A stretch of 64,000 nucleotides of DNA from Flavobacterium stagni (GCF_004122105.1 NZ_SBKN01000001.1:682001-746000), one strand, 5' to 3'. Positions 1 to 8,918 are shown, counted from the first letter of the stretch. Numbers and translations are program-made. The notes: generated from the sequence alone by a model not told the origin.

Positions 1-1999
1 AAGTCCCTGTTTTCCCTGCAATTGGGTTGGTAAACATGTAGGGATAGCCAGTCCAACGCGTGTCACCACTTCCGCCGGATTGGGTTCGTAAACGTACACC
101 CGACCCTTCATCGGTTACGCCTTCTAATAATTTGATTACGGCAAAAGCAATATCTTTATTTAACACATCGTGTGATTCAGGAACGGGTTCGTAAATCACA
201 GCTCCGTTTTTATCTTCGATACGTTGGATAAATTGCGGTTTGATGTAAACCCCTTGATTGGCAAAGGTAGAATAAGCCGCTACCATGTCTTGAACGGTAA
301 TATCCACAGCACCCAAAGCAATAGAAGGTTGCATCGGGATTTCGGTGTTTACACCTAATTTTTTGGTTAAAGCCACAACTGGTTCAGGACCCGTTTTGTC
401 GATTAACTTCGCTGAAACCGTATTGATGGAATAGGCCAATGCTTTTTTCAAGGTCACCATGCCACGGTATTGGTGATCGGAGTTGCGTGGTTCCCAATCT
501 TCGGTCACGTGATGACGCCCTTTACGAATCATAAACGGACCGTCAATGATGGTATCACAAGGCGACATACCCAATTGTTCGATGGCTGTTGCATAGACAA
601 AGGGTTTGAAAGTCGAGCCCACTTGACGGGCACCTTGACCTACGTGGTCGTATTGGAAATATTTGTAATTGATACCACCCACCCAGGCTTTGATTTGGCC
701 GGTTTGGGGTTCCATAGACATCAAGCCCGCTTGTAAAAAGTGCTTGTAATAGCGAATGGAATCCATGGGAGTCATGATTGTATCACGTTCTCCTTCCCAT
801 GTAAAGATGGTCATTTTGGTTTTTTTACTGAAGGAAGCAATGATTTCTTCATCCGATTTTTCATCGGCTTTTAAAATGCGCCAACGCTCGGAATTGCGCA
901 TGGCTTGGTTGATGATTTTATCGGTTTCCTCAGGTGTGATATTCACAAAAGGGGCATTCTTATTATCCTTTTGTTGCAAGAAAAATTCTTGTTGAAGGTT
1001 TTTCATATGTTCACGCACAGCTTCTTCAGCATGTTCCTGCATTTTGGAATCCAACGTGGTATAAATTTTTAATCCATCGCCATAAATATCGTATTCTTCA
1101 TCGTCTCGTTTGTGGTCTTTCACCCAGTTTTTCATGAAATCGCGCAAGTATTCACGGAAATAGGTTGCCAATCCATCGTAGTGATTTTCAGGGTGGAAAT
1201 CCAATTTGATGGGTTGTTTTTCCAACATTAATTTGGCCGACTCTTCCAGTTTTTTGTTACGAACCATTTGGTGCAACACAATATTGCGTCGTTTGGTCGA
1301 ACGTTCTGGAAAACGTTTCGGATTAAAGCGCGAAGGGTTGGTTAACATCCCCACTAAAACCGCACTTTCGTTAACGGTTAAATCTTTGGGCTCTTTGTTG
1401 AAATATACTTTGGCTGCGGAACGAATTCCTACCGCGCCATTCACAAAGTCGACTTGGTTCAAGTACAAAGCAATGATTTCGTTTTTGGTATATTGGCGTT
1501 CCAAGCGGATAGCGATAATCCATTCTTTGGCTTTTTGTACCATACGGAAGGGAAGGAATTTCGACCCTTCGCCGTGGAATAAGTTTTTGGCCAACTGTTG
1601 GGTAATCGTACTCGCTCCCCCGTTTGCACCCAATTTCAAAGCCGCACCAACAGTACGTTTAGGGTCAATACCCGAGTGTTCGTAAAACCGTTCGTCTTCA
1701 GTTGAGACTAAGGCGTCAACTAGTGCTTTGGGTAAGTCTTTGTATTTAACTGCCGTTCGGTTTTCATTATAAAATTTACCCAATACCACGCCATCACTCG
1801 AGATGATTTCGGTAGCCAAATTGGAATTGGGATTTTCTAAGTCTTCAAAGGAAGGCATGGCGCCAAACAATCCCCAGGAAGCAAACAAGAAAAACAAAAA
1901 GACACTTCCTAACGTGTAGAAAAACAAACGCCAAAACTTCTTTTTGTAATAGGTAAGGTCTTTAACGACTGCGGTGTTTTTATTTGTGTTTTGTGCCAT
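1..1999 (-). CDS. Class A penicillin-binding protein (PBP1A-like), partial
   Basis: A bifunctional peptidoglycan synthase: a membrane-anchored glycosyltransferase (GT51) followed by a transpeptidase. Read from the ATG at 1999 it has a cytoplasmic basic N-terminus, one membrane segment at about residues 24-48, and the GT51 signature EDERFYEHSG at residues 101-110. GGASTITQQLAKNL follows. The transpeptidase motifs are in order: VGSTFKPF (nucleophile Ser, around residue 461), YSINT, and GKTGT right at the window edge. The C-terminus lies beyond position 1, so the gene is incomplete only because of the window. It starts 3 bp after the stop of gldH and is probably in the same transcript as gldH and ricT. 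The assignment is secure; I give no symbol because Flavobacteria have several PBP1 paralogues. Confidence 0.95.
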   Translation of the reverse strand, partial: MAQNTNKNTAVVKDLTYYKKKFWRLFFYTLGSVFLFFLFASWGLFGAMPSFEDLENPNSNLATEIISSDGVVLGKFYNENRTAVKYKDLPKALVDALVSTEDERFYEHSGIDPKRTVGAALKLGANGGASTITQQLAKNLFHGEGSKFLPFRMVQKAKEWIIAIRLERQYTKNEIIALYLNQVDFVNGAVGIRSAAKVYFNKEPKDLTVNESAVLVGMLTNPSRFNPKRFPERSTKRRNIVLHQMVRNKKLEESAKLMLEKQPIKLDFHPENHYDGLATYFREYLRDFMKNWVKDHKRDDEEYDIYGDGLKIYTTLDSKMQEHAEEAVREHMKNLQQEFFLQQKDNKNAPFVNITPEETDKIINQAMRNSERWRILKADEKSDEEIIASFSKKTKMTIFTWEGERDTIMTPMDSIRYYKHFLQAGLMSMEPQTGQIKAWVGGINYKYFQYDHVGQGARQVGSTFKPFVYATAIEQLGMSPCDTIIDGPFMIRKGRHHVTEDWEPRNSDHQYRGMVTLKKALAYSINTVSAKLIDKTGPEPVVALTKKLGVNTEIPMQPSIALGAVDITVQDMVAAYSTFANQGVYIKPQFIQRIEDKNGAVIYEPVPESHDVLNKDIAFAVIKLLEGVTDEGSGVRLRTQSGGSGDTRWTGYPYMFTNPIAGKTGT

Positions 2000-2001
2000 A
2001 A

Positions 2002-2487
2002 TTATTCGGTCGTTTCTACTCTAAATCCAACTTCCGTGATGCCTTTCAAACGCTCCACACCGGGAACTTTTCCGGTTTCGCGCAAGGCCTGTTGTATGTG
2101 AACTTTATAGGTTCCTTTTTGGGAAAAACTATAATTTTCTTTGTAATACAATTTACTTTCTTTTACATCGGTAAAACCATCACCCATAAGTGTTCCATCA
2201 GGGTTTGCCATTTTGTATTCTAAGGTGTCCACTTTGACTTTGTGGTTGGGCTGTTCCATGGAAACAATTAAAAACAAATTGTCAAAAGGGAAATCATTGT
2301 TGTCCCGAACATTCAAAAACAAATTGTATTTCTTTGACGGATCCATTTTCGGCAAATCAAAACTCACAATGCTGTCTTTGTGCCATGCATTGCCTACCGA
2401 TTTGTATTCGTCAAAAACGCTTTTTTTATCACAGGAAATCAGCAGAAGTGCCATTCCCAAAAGCGCTAAACTAGTTCGAACCTTCAT
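2002..2487 (-). CDS. gldH: Gliding motility lipoprotein GldH
   Basis: GldH is one of the lipoproteins needed for gliding motility, and hence linked to T9SS function, in Flavobacterium. The protein (161 aa from the ATG at 2487) begins MKVRTSLALLGMALLLISC, a lipoprotein signal with a SC lipobox. It continues with the family sequence YKSVGNAWHKDSIVSF, NLFLNVRDNNDFPFDNLFLI, DTLEYKMANPDG and GITEVGFRVE. A longer in-frame reading up to 2682 exists but would put 65 Lys/Thr-rich residues before the signal peptide and lies inside ricT, so I reject it. The start codon overlaps the 3' end of ricT by 17 bp, which suggests translational coupling. The PBP gene follows directly. Confidence 0.93.
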   Translation of the reverse strand: MKVRTSLALLGMALLLISCDKKSVFDEYKSVGNAWHKDSIVSFDLPKMDPSKKYNLFLNVRDNNDFPFDNLFLIVSMEQPNHKVKVDTLEYKMANPDGTLMGDGFTDVKESKLYYKENYSFSQKGTYKVHIQQALRETGKVPGVERLKGITEVGFRVETTE

Positions 2488-3937
2488 TGTTGTTATTGCC
2501 CTCATTATTGTTTCTACGGTCTTTATTTCCGGGACGTCTTTTATTGCGTTTGTTGCGATTTCCAGTGCGTTCCCCTTGTGGGTTCTGCCCTTGATTTTGC
2601 CCTTGACTCTGTGCTTGAGCTTGTGGATTTGGGTTTTCTTTGGGTGCGTTGTTTTGACGTTCCTTTTGTGGCTGATTTCCACCCGACTGTTGCGAACGAT
2701 TTTGTGGGTTACGCTGCGGTTGGTTGCCTCTTGACGGATTGTTTTTCTGTGGAGATGGCGCGCTTTGTCCTTCTACCACAGCCCCTTCGCGACCTTTATT
2801 TTTGTTGCGGTTTTTACTCTTGCTACGGTTTTTCTTTTTGGGTTGGTCAAAACGGGTGATGCTTTCTTGACCGACTACATTGTTGTATGTTTTTTCAGCT
2901 TCTTGTTCGACTTCAATTGCGAAATCTTCCAATGAAGCGGCCAATCCACCGTCTTTGTTGATGTCGATAATTTCTTTGACCTGCTCAATGCTTAACACAT
3001 GCCAAGCCGCATAATTATCGGTATAGGCATACCACATCAACCCTTTGAAAATGTCTTGCTTTTGGCAAACGGCATCTCCTTTTTCGGTTTTTAATCGGGT
3101 TTCATAGTCAGGGAAGTCTTTCAAGGCATCCATGTAGGTGTCCAATTCAAAGTTGAGACAACACTTCAATTTTCCACATTGACCTGCCAATTTTTGAGGG
3201 TTCAACGACAATTGTTGGTAGCGTGCCGCCGAAGTATTCACACTTCGGAAATCGGTTAACCAGGTCGAACAACACAATTCGCGACCACAAGATCCAATAC
3301 CGCCCAAACGTGACGCTTCTTGGCGGAATCCAACCTGTTTCATCTCGATACGAATCTTAAATTCAGACGCGTAATCTTTGATCAACTGACGGAAATCCAC
3401 ACGATCACTAGCCGTATAATAAAACGTGGCTTTGGATGCATCGCCTTGGAATTCGATATCGGAAATTTTCATTTCCAAATTCAGACGAATCGCCAATTCA
3501 CGGGCGCGAACCTTCATCGGTTCTTCGCGATCGCGGGCTGCACTCCAAATATCAATATCTTTTTGAGAGGCTTTACGGTATACTTTCAGTACTTCAGCTG
3601 AATTGTAATCCACCCCCTTTTTCTTCATTTGAATTTTTACCAATTCACCCGTCAACGTCACAATACCGACATCATGCCCAGGAGAAGCCTCCGTGGCCAC
3701 AATATCGCCGATGCTTAACGTTAAATTTTCAGTATTGCGGTAAAATTCTTTACGTCCGTTTTTGAAACGAACTTCCACACAGTCAAACGGAGTTTCCCCA
3801 GAAGGTAAACTCATATTGGCTAACCAATCAAAAACCGTGAGTTTGTTGCAGCTATTGGCGCCGCAAGTGCCATTATTTCCACATCCTTTGGCTCCGTCAC
3901 TCTTTGACGAACCGCAAGAACAGTTTGTACATGCCAT
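2471..3937 (-). CDS. ricT: PSP1/RicT (YaaT) family protein
   Basis: A 488-aa PSP1-domain protein related to Bacillus RicT, which with RicA and RicF forms an Fe-S-containing complex affecting RNA maturation. That role is known for Bacillus only. Visible features: a Cys-rich N-terminus (CTNCSCGSS...CGNNGTCGANSC, residues 3-30) not found in shorter homologues; the PSP1 core with GIGSCGRELCCSTWL and GQCGKLKCCLNFE Cys clusters around residues 215-265; and a long C-terminal tail from about residue 365, extremely rich in N, Q, R, G and K, that is likely disordered and possibly RNA-binding. It is the first gene of the ricT-gldH-PBP cluster. A TATCTTTA element at 4007-4014 is a possible -7 box. Confidence 0.88.
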   Translation of the reverse strand: MACTNCSCGSSKSDGAKGCGNNGTCGANSCNKLTVFDWLANMSLPSGETPFDCVEVRFKNGRKEFYRNTENLTLSIGDIVATEASPGHDVGIVTLTGELVKIQMKKKGVDYNSAEVLKVYRKASQKDIDIWSAARDREEPMKVRARELAIRLNLEMKISDIEFQGDASKATFYYTASDRVDFRQLIKDYASEFKIRIEMKQVGFRQEASRLGGIGSCGRELCCSTWLTDFRSVNTSAARYQQLSLNPQKLAGQCGKLKCCLNFELDTYMDALKDFPDYETRLKTEKGDAVCQKQDIFKGLMWYAYTDNYAAWHVLSIEQVKEIIDINKDGGLAASLEDFAIEVEQEAEKTYNNVVGQESITRFDQPKKKNRSKSKNRNKNKGREGAVVEGQSAPSPQKNNPSRGNQPQRNPQNRSQQSGGNQPQKERQNNAPKENPNPQAQAQSQGQNQGQNPQGERTGNRNKRNKRRPGNKDRRNNNEGNNNNEGSN

Positions 3938-4069
3938 AAATTGAACGATATATAGTGATCGTCGCTATTTTTCAAACGACTACGTTTACGCTAAACGATT
4001 AGTTTGTAAAGATAGTATTTTTTCAATTATGGAAAATGCAAAAAGTCGGCGTGAATTTTTAAACAAAAA

Positions 4070-4095
4070 CGCCTGAATTCCAACGAAATCAGGCG
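4070..4095 (-). terminator. Terminator of the TrhO-TrhP-ferredoxin operon
   Basis: The inverted repeat CGCCTGA/TCAGGCG has a 12-nt loop. On the minus strand it is followed by a T-rich run, just after the ferredoxin stop. Confidence 0.75.
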
Positions 4096-4114
4096 CTATC
4101 GCTTCTCTTAGTTT

Positions 4115-4345
4115 TTAGGTTTCTTTCATCGAAATGATGTGCACCGGACAGGCTTTTTCCGCCAATTCGCCCGGTTCGGCTAGCGTGTGGTCGGGAGATT
4201 TTAAGGTGTGAAATCCTTTGGTATTGACCGATTTTAACAAAACCGATTTTCCGTCTTTCTTCGACATTTGAAATAACGTTGGAGCCATTTCTACACAGTA
4301 ATTACAGCCAATGCACTTGTCGCGTTGTAAGGTGATAATGACCAT
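4115..4345 (-). CDS. Small 4Fe-4S ferredoxin
   Basis: A 76-aa soluble electron carrier. It has one cluster motif, CIGCNYC near residue 11, with the fourth ligand in ACPVHIIS near the C-terminus. This is the arrangement of single-[4Fe-4S] bacterial ferredoxins, with an insert between the two halves. Its ATG overlaps the stop of the U32 gene by one base (TAATG), so the two are translationally coupled. Placement after two tRNA U34-hydroxylation genes suggests that it feeds electrons to the Fe-S enzyme TrhP or keeps its cluster reduced; that is inference. Confidence 0.9.
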   Translation of the reverse strand: MVIITLQRDKCIGCNYCVEMAPTLFQMSKKDGKSVLLKSVNTKGFHTLKSPDHTLAEPGELAEKACPVHIISMKET

Positions 4346-5586
4346 TAGTTGGCTACAATTTTATACATTTTGTCTGATAATCGAATGCGGAAAGGGACTT
4401 TTAAAGTACAACTGTCGCCTTTGGTCGCTTTTTCCGCTGCCGTATCGTTAACGAAGAATTCGTCCAAATCCAACTCTTGAGCGCCGGTGGTCGGACCCGT
4501 AATCAGCAGTTTGTCGCCTTTTTTTATGTCGTAAGCTTCAATTTTGAATTCGGCAATTCCCGATTTCGGAAAATAATGCAATCCTTTGCCCACATATACT
4601 TTTTTCTGGGTGGCATTCGAACCCGGATTGTCGCTCCATTCGCCCAATTTTTGCCCCAAATAATACCCACTCCAAAAACCGCGGTTATACACCGTTGAAA
4701 GGGTTTCCATCCACACAGAAATTCGTTCTTTCGTATACGTTTCCTCCGCAATGGCATCAATCGCTTCACGGTACACTCGGGTAACAGTGGCCACATAATC
4801 CGCCGCACGTCCACGGCCTTCCAATTTTAATACCTTCACGCCCGAATCGACAATTTGATCCAAAAAGTCCAACGTACACAAGTCTTTTGGCGACATCATG
4901 TATTCGTTGTCAATTTCAATTTCGAAACCGCTTTCCTGATCGATAACGGTATATTTTTTTCGGCAATTTTGCTTACAAGCTCCGCGATTGGCCGAGGAAT
5001 TATGGGAATGTAAACTCAAATAACATTTCCCAGAAACCGCCATACATAAGGCGCCGTGACCAAAAATTTCAATTTCGACCAAATTTCCCGACGGACCTTT
5101 GATTTGTTCTTTTTCAATCGCTTCAGTAATTTTCTTCACCTGCCGCAAACTCAGTTCGCGCGATAATACAATCGTATCCGCAAAAAGGCTATAAAATTTC
5201 ACTGTTTCGATATTCGTCACATTCAATTGTGTAGAAATATGCACTTCAATGCCCATACTGCGTGCCATCGCAATTACCGCTTGATCTGATGCAATCACAG
5301 CGGTTATTCCCGCAGCTTTCGCTTGGGTCAAAAGGGTTTTCACGACAGATAAATCGTGATCGTAAATAATCGTGTTCAGCGTGAGGTAGGTACGCACGTT
5401 TTTGGCTTGGCAACGTCGCGCAATTTCGGGCAGGTCGTCCATCACAAAATTCACCGTGGCTCGCGCCCGCATGTTCAATTGCTCGACACCAAAATACACC
5501 GAATCGCAACCGTTGTCCAACGCCGCTTGCAGGGATTCAAAGTTCCCTGCCGGAGCCATTAGCTCCATTCTTCCGGATGTTGTCAT
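4345..5586 (-). CDS. trhP: U32 family tRNA hydroxylation protein TrhP
   Basis: A 413-aa U32-family protein. Members studied in E. coli (YegQ/TrhP) and Bacillus are not proteases but install 5-hydroxyuridine at tRNA position 34 by a prephenate-dependent route. It opens with MELMAPAGNFESLQAALDNG, the family start. The four-Cys Fe-S site is GHGALCMAVSGKC...RGACKQNC (about residues 175-210), followed by LKLEGRGR. The final ~85 residues form a small beta domain ending RIRLSDKMYKIVAN. That same domain recurs at the end of the adjacent TrhO. It lies 3 bp after trhO and overlaps the ferredoxin start. U32 paralogues with other hydroxylation substrates (UbiU/UbiV-like) exist, but the length and C-terminus fit TrhP. 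Confidence 0.86.
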   Translation of the reverse strand: MTTSGRMELMAPAGNFESLQAALDNGCDSVYFGVEQLNMRARATVNFVMDDLPEIARRCQAKNVRTYLTLNTIIYDHDLSVVKTLLTQAKAAGITAVIASDQAVIAMARSMGIEVHISTQLNVTNIETVKFYSLFADTIVLSRELSLRQVKKITEAIEKEQIKGPSGNLVEIEIFGHGALCMAVSGKCYLSLHSHNSSANRGACKQNCRKKYTVIDQESGFEIEIDNEYMMSPKDLCTLDFLDQIVDSGVKVLKLEGRGRAADYVATVTRVYREAIDAIAEETYTKERISVWMETLSTVYNRGFWSGYYLGQKLGEWSDNPGSNATQKKVYVGKGLHYFPKSGIAEFKIEAYDIKKGDKLLITGPTTGAQELDLDEFFVNDTAAEKATKGDSCTLKVPFRIRLSDKMYKIVAN

Positions 5587-5589
5587 GTT

Positions 5590-6954
5590 TTAGTTTAAAA
5601 TCAAATACACTTTGTCTGATAAGCGTACCCGTGACGGAACTGCAAAAGTGACTTTGTCGCCCGCTTGCGCTTTGTCGCCCAACACACCATTGACGTGAAG
5701 GGTTTCCAGCGTGAGCTCCATTTCGCCAGTGGTCGGACCCACAATGAGGATGCGATCACCGATTTGCAGTGCGCCATTTTGCATTTCTACCAAACCGATA
5801 CCGGCTTTTACATAGTAATGCGCAACTTTGCCAAGAAGTGTTTTTTTCACCCGACGTTTCGGGCTGATTTTTTGGCGAATGTCCGTCGTCGCTTTAGCTA
5901 GCGGTACTTCCGGTAATTCACCTGCATGTTTGAATTTTAGTTTTTCAGATTTCCCCTTGCGGAAGACTTTGTTGCCCACTTGGATTCCTTTGCGCAATTT
6001 TACTTGCTCTGCCAAAGGAAGGTGAATGGTGTCCAGGCATTCTTGCGAACAACAATTTTCCATCGCGGCCTTGCATTCGTCACATTGAATAAATAACAAA
6101 TGACAGCCGTCGTTCACGCAATTGGTATGATCGTCACACGGTTTCCCGCATTGGTGACATTGTGCGATAATATCATCGGTGATGCGCTCGCCCAAACGAT
6201 GGTCAAACACAAAGTTCTTTCCGATGAATTTACTTTCCAGTCCTTCTTCTTTGATTTGTTTGGCGTAGTTAATAATACCGCCTTCCAACTGGAATACATT
6301 TTTAAAACCTTGATGCTTGTAGTACGCACTCGCTTTTTCACAACGAATACCGCCCGTGCAATACATCACCAGGTTCTTACTTTCTTTAAAATCTTTTAAT
6401 TGCTCGTTGATAATCGGCAACGATTCGCGAAAGGTTTCCACATCAGGTGTAATCGCACCTTTAAAATGGCCCACTTCACTCTCATAATGATTACGGAAAT
6501 CCACCACTATCGTATTCGGATCGTCCAAAATTGCATTGAATTCACGGGCATTCAAGTGCACGCCTTTGTTGGTCACGTCAAAAGTAGCGTCGTTGAGTCC
6601 GTCAGCTACAATTTTGTGTCTCACTTTTATCGTCAACTTCAAAAACGAGAAATCATCGTGCTCCACGGCCACATTCAACCGAATCCCACGCATGAAATCA
6701 TAGGCTTCTAATGTCTCGCGAAAGGCCTCAAAATGTTCGGCAGGAACACTCATCTGGGCATTAATTCCTTCGTGAGCCACATAAATACGACCCAACGCAT
6801 CAAGGGCATTCCAGGCTAAAAATAAATCGTCGCGAAATTGTTGAGGGTTTTCGATTTTGGCGTACGCATAGAAAGATAATGTCAACCGTTGTTGACCCGC
6901 TTCTTCGATTAATTGAGCTCTTTCCTCTGCGCTTAATGTGTTGTACAGTTGCAT
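5590..6954 (-). CDS. trhO: tRNA uridine(34) hydroxylase TrhO (rhodanese family) with extra C-terminal domain
   Basis: TrhO (YceA) makes 5-hydroxyuridine at tRNA position 34 using O2. The 454-aa product has the family N-terminus (SFYAYAKIENPQQFRDDL, AHEGINAQMSVP), a rhodanese domain with DFRNHYESEVGHFKGA, and the active-site loop MYCTGGIRCEKAS at about residues 194-206. A Cys-rich C-terminal section follows (CHQCGKPCDDHTNC...CDECK...NCCSQEC). Enterobacterial TrhO ends about 100 residues earlier. Here an additional ~90-residue segment from KKTLLGKVAHYY to PSRVRLSDKVYLILN resembles the C-terminal domain of the neighbouring TrhP. First gene of the operon. The fusion is a direct sequence observation; its function is unknown. 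Confidence 0.92.
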   Translation of the reverse strand: MQLYNTLSAEERAQLIEEAGQQRLTLSFYAYAKIENPQQFRDDLFLAWNALDALGRIYVAHEGINAQMSVPAEHFEAFRETLEAYDFMRGIRLNVAVEHDDFSFLKLTIKVRHKIVADGLNDATFDVTNKGVHLNAREFNAILDDPNTIVVDFRNHYESEVGHFKGAITPDVETFRESLPIINEQLKDFKESKNLVMYCTGGIRCEKASAYYKHQGFKNVFQLEGGIINYAKQIKEEGLESKFIGKNFVFDHRLGERITDDIIAQCHQCGKPCDDHTNCVNDGCHLLFIQCDECKAAMENCCSQECLDTIHLPLAEQVKLRKGIQVGNKVFRKGKSEKLKFKHAGELPEVPLAKATTDIRQKISPKRRVKKTLLGKVAHYYVKAGIGLVEMQNGALQIGDRILIVGPTTGEMELTLETLHVNGVLGDKAQAGDKVTFAVPSRVRLSDKVYLILN

Positions 6955-7041
6955 GCTATAAACGTATTAAGTGAGATAAACGAATTCACAATGGCGGAAT
7001 TCGAGGGCAAAGGTATCGTTTTTTTTGAATTTTCCAACTTT

Positions 7042-7126
7042 GGGCGCAACCCTAAAGGGTCGGGCTATCCGCTACAATCTTTTGGGAAACCCAAAAGGAT
7101 TTTCGCTACTATCCCTTGCGCAAAGT
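7042..7126 (+). repeat. Dispersed hairpin repeat, copy 1
   Basis: This 315-bp gap (6955-7269) between trhO and brxA holds no gene. It carries a structured element: GGGTCGGGCTATCCG, then CAATCTTTTGGG-aaa-CCCAAAAGGATTTTCG (perfect 8-bp hairpin at 7079-7086/7090-7097), then CTACTATCCC and TTGCG. Read on the opposite strand, the segment at 12266-12350 has the same order of conserved blocks around a different hairpin. The ends are conserved and the central stem varies, as expected for a dispersed non-coding repeat rather than chance. Confidence 0.6.
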
Positions 7127-7220
7127 GCTGTAAAGAAGTCCTTTTTGAAAATGGAAATCCGTTTTCCATAGTATCATAAGGACAAATGGACAAGAAAGGA
7201 TTCCTTATTTTCCATGAAAA

Positions 7221-7254
7221 AACCCCCAACGGTGTACCATTGAGGGTTGTTTTT
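7221..7254 (-). terminator. Terminator downstream of brxA-like gene
   Basis: A long stem at 7221-7233/7236-7248 around a 2-nt centre. Two C-A mismatches on the plus strand become G-U pairs in the minus-strand transcript, which ends in TTTTTT. It therefore serves the bacilliredoxin gene. Confidence 0.8.
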
Positions 7255-7269
7255 TAATTTTTTAGTTGC

Positions 7270-7680
7270 TTAGCAAAATTCGCTGTAAGCATCTTTTAAG
7301 TTTTCAGCAATCATCTCAGCCGGACGCCCTTCAATGTGGTGACGTTCCAACATGTGAACCAATTCCCCGTCTTTGAACAATGCCATACTTGGCGAAGAAG
7401 GAGGGAATGGGAACATGTGTTGACGTGCCGTATCCACCGCTTCGCGATCAACACCCGCAAAAACCGTAATCAAATGATCGGGTTTTTTGTCGCCATCCAA
7501 ACTCATTTTTGCTCCTGGACGGGCATTACGTGCCGCACAGCCGCAAACAGAGTTCACCACCACCAACGTGGTTCCGTTTTGTTTAATTGCATTTTCTACC
7601 GCATCGGCAGTATATAAGTTTTGAAAACCAGCGTCTGTCAATTCAGCACGCATGGGGTTTACCATTTCTTCTGGATACAT
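7270..7680 (-). CDS. BrxA/BrxB family bacilliredoxin
   Basis: A 136-aa thioredoxin-fold protein of the YphP/YqiW family, which removes bacillithiol from oxidised protein thiols where bacillithiol is present. It starts MYPEEMVNPMRAELTDAGF, typical of the family, and has the CGC active site in VNSVCGCAARNARPG (around residue 45). The ending HHIEGRPAEMIAENL is also characteristic. It is a single-gene unit with its own terminator. A TACCTTTG element at 7709-7716 on the minus strand is a good -7 box. Confidence 0.93.
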   Translation of the reverse strand: MYPEEMVNPMRAELTDAGFQNLYTADAVENAIKQNGTTLVVVNSVCGCAARNARPGAKMSLDGDKKPDHLITVFAGVDREAVDTARQHMFPFPPSSPSMALFKDGELVHMLERHHIEGRPAEMIAENLKDAYSEFC

Positions 7681-7708
7681 AATGATTTGCTATTACGTTA
7701 ATGTGCCA

Positions 7709-7716
7709 CAAAGGTA
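7709..7716 (-). promoter_or_regulatory. Candidate -7 box for the bacilliredoxin gene
   Basis: TACCTTTG on the minus strand matches the Bacteroidota TAnnTTTG consensus, 28 nt before the ATG. A TTG lies 24 nt further upstream, slightly far for the usual spacing. Confidence 0.5.
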
Positions 7717-7775
7717 CAACCTTTTGAAACTAAAATTTTCCAACAAACGATAAAGATTTGTTATAAATGCATGGG

Positions 7776-8918
7776 TTAGTATCCAAAAAATCGATGCCAT
7801 AAGGCTTTTATAAACAAGGTCTTGGGACAGCGTAAAATAATGTTTAAATCTTCAGAAATAGTGGTTTCTTCATCCAAAAATTTAAAGATAGTAGCCACTT
7901 TTCCACGGCGAAACATGCTCGCGAAGATCGAACTACCGACTTCATTTTTTCGGTAAAGGATGTCTATGAGAAGTAAATCATAAAACCAAAAACGATTGAT
8001 GTTATGAAATTTTCGCAGGTCATTATTTTGGAGTAAAAAATCAACTAAGGCTTTGGATTTTTTAAGGGCATTTTTAAAGGTATAGCCCGTACTCGCTTTG
8101 GTCCAACCGCCCGCCGAACCGATGTGTAAAATGCGTTCCGAATTGTGTTTCCAAAAGGGATAACACGTCATCGGAATATTGCCTTGTTCGGTTTCGGTAA
8201 TTGTATAGGCCGTTACACCGAGACGTTCCAAATAGGCTTTGATTTCCCATTCGTATTCTTCGCGTTGCAAAAGGTTGGCTGAAAATAAAGTGAACTCGAG
8301 TAAGGCCTCATTTTCACTAACGGGCAACACATACATGAATCGGGTATTGCCTTTTTGAGGCACCGAAAAATCCATAAAAGTGGCACAATCGGGTGTAAAA
8401 ACGGGAGTTTCAGTTTTAACCATCCAACCGACAAAATGTTGGTGCACCAACGGAAATTTCTTTTGTGCAATCAATGGTTCCGGATTGAAAATGGAATTGA
8501 AAATAAAGTTACAAGTAAAACTTTGGTTTTCTGTTTTCACCAAACAATGATTACCTAACTCTTGAAAATCAACCACTTTTTCTTGGATAAAAGTTAGGTT
8601 GGGATTTTGATGGAGTTCCTCAAACACCGCGGCATAAAAATCCAATCCACGAATCATGCGATAGGTATAGGGCGCCATGGCAAAACGGCGTTCAAATCCT
8701 GCATCGGCAAATACCGCTGTTTCCCAAGCTTTGTGCTGTATGTTTTCAAAATACTGTCCTTCGTCCCAAAAACACCAAGTGCGATCGTTGGTTTTTTTGG
8801 CATCGGCATCGAGTAAGAGTATTTTTTTATCTTGGTAAAAAGGATGTTGCACCATCTCCCGTACAGTCAATAATGCTGCGAGTCCGGTTCCGGTGAAGAT
8901 GTAATGGTAGTGCAACAT
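7776..8918 (-). CDS. crtY: Lycopene cyclase family protein (CrtY-like)
   Basis: A 380-aa flavoprotein of the lycopene beta-cyclase family, which closes the end rings of lycopene to give beta-carotene on the way to zeaxanthin-type yellow pigments common in Flavobacteria. The N-terminal dinucleotide fold reads YHYIFTGTGLAALLTV and KILLLDADAKKTNDRTWCFW, the family hallmark. HIGSAGGWTKASTGYTF around residues 265-285 is the second conserved block. No other carotenoid genes are in the window. Its ATG overlaps the stop of the outer-membrane protein gene by one base, so it is co-translated with that gene. Confidence 0.9.
   Translation of the reverse strand: MLHYHYIFTGTGLAALLTVREMVQHPFYQDKKILLLDADAKKTNDRTWCFWDEGQYFENIQHKAWETAVFADAGFERRFAMAPYTYRMIRGLDFYAAVFEELHQNPNLTFIQEKVVDFQELGNHCLVKTENQSFTCNFIFNSIFNPEPLIAQKKFPLVHQHFVGWMVKTETPVFTPDCATFMDFSVPQKGNTRFMYVLPVSENEALLEFTLFSANLLQREEYEWEIKAYLERLGVTAYTITETEQGNIPMTCYPFWKHNSERILHIGSAGGWTKASTGYTFKNALKKSKALVDFLLQNNDLRKFHNINRFWFYDLLLIDILYRKNEVGSSIFASMFRRGKVATIFKFLDEETTISEDLNIILRCPKTLFIKALWHRFFGY

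Noticed and set aside
470..995. Two open frames on the plus strand inside the PBP gene
   Set aside because: They are antisense shadows of a complete, motif-rich PBP frame on the minus strand.
2488..2682. N-terminal extension of GldH
   Set aside because: It lies inside ricT in another frame and would bury the lipoprotein signal.
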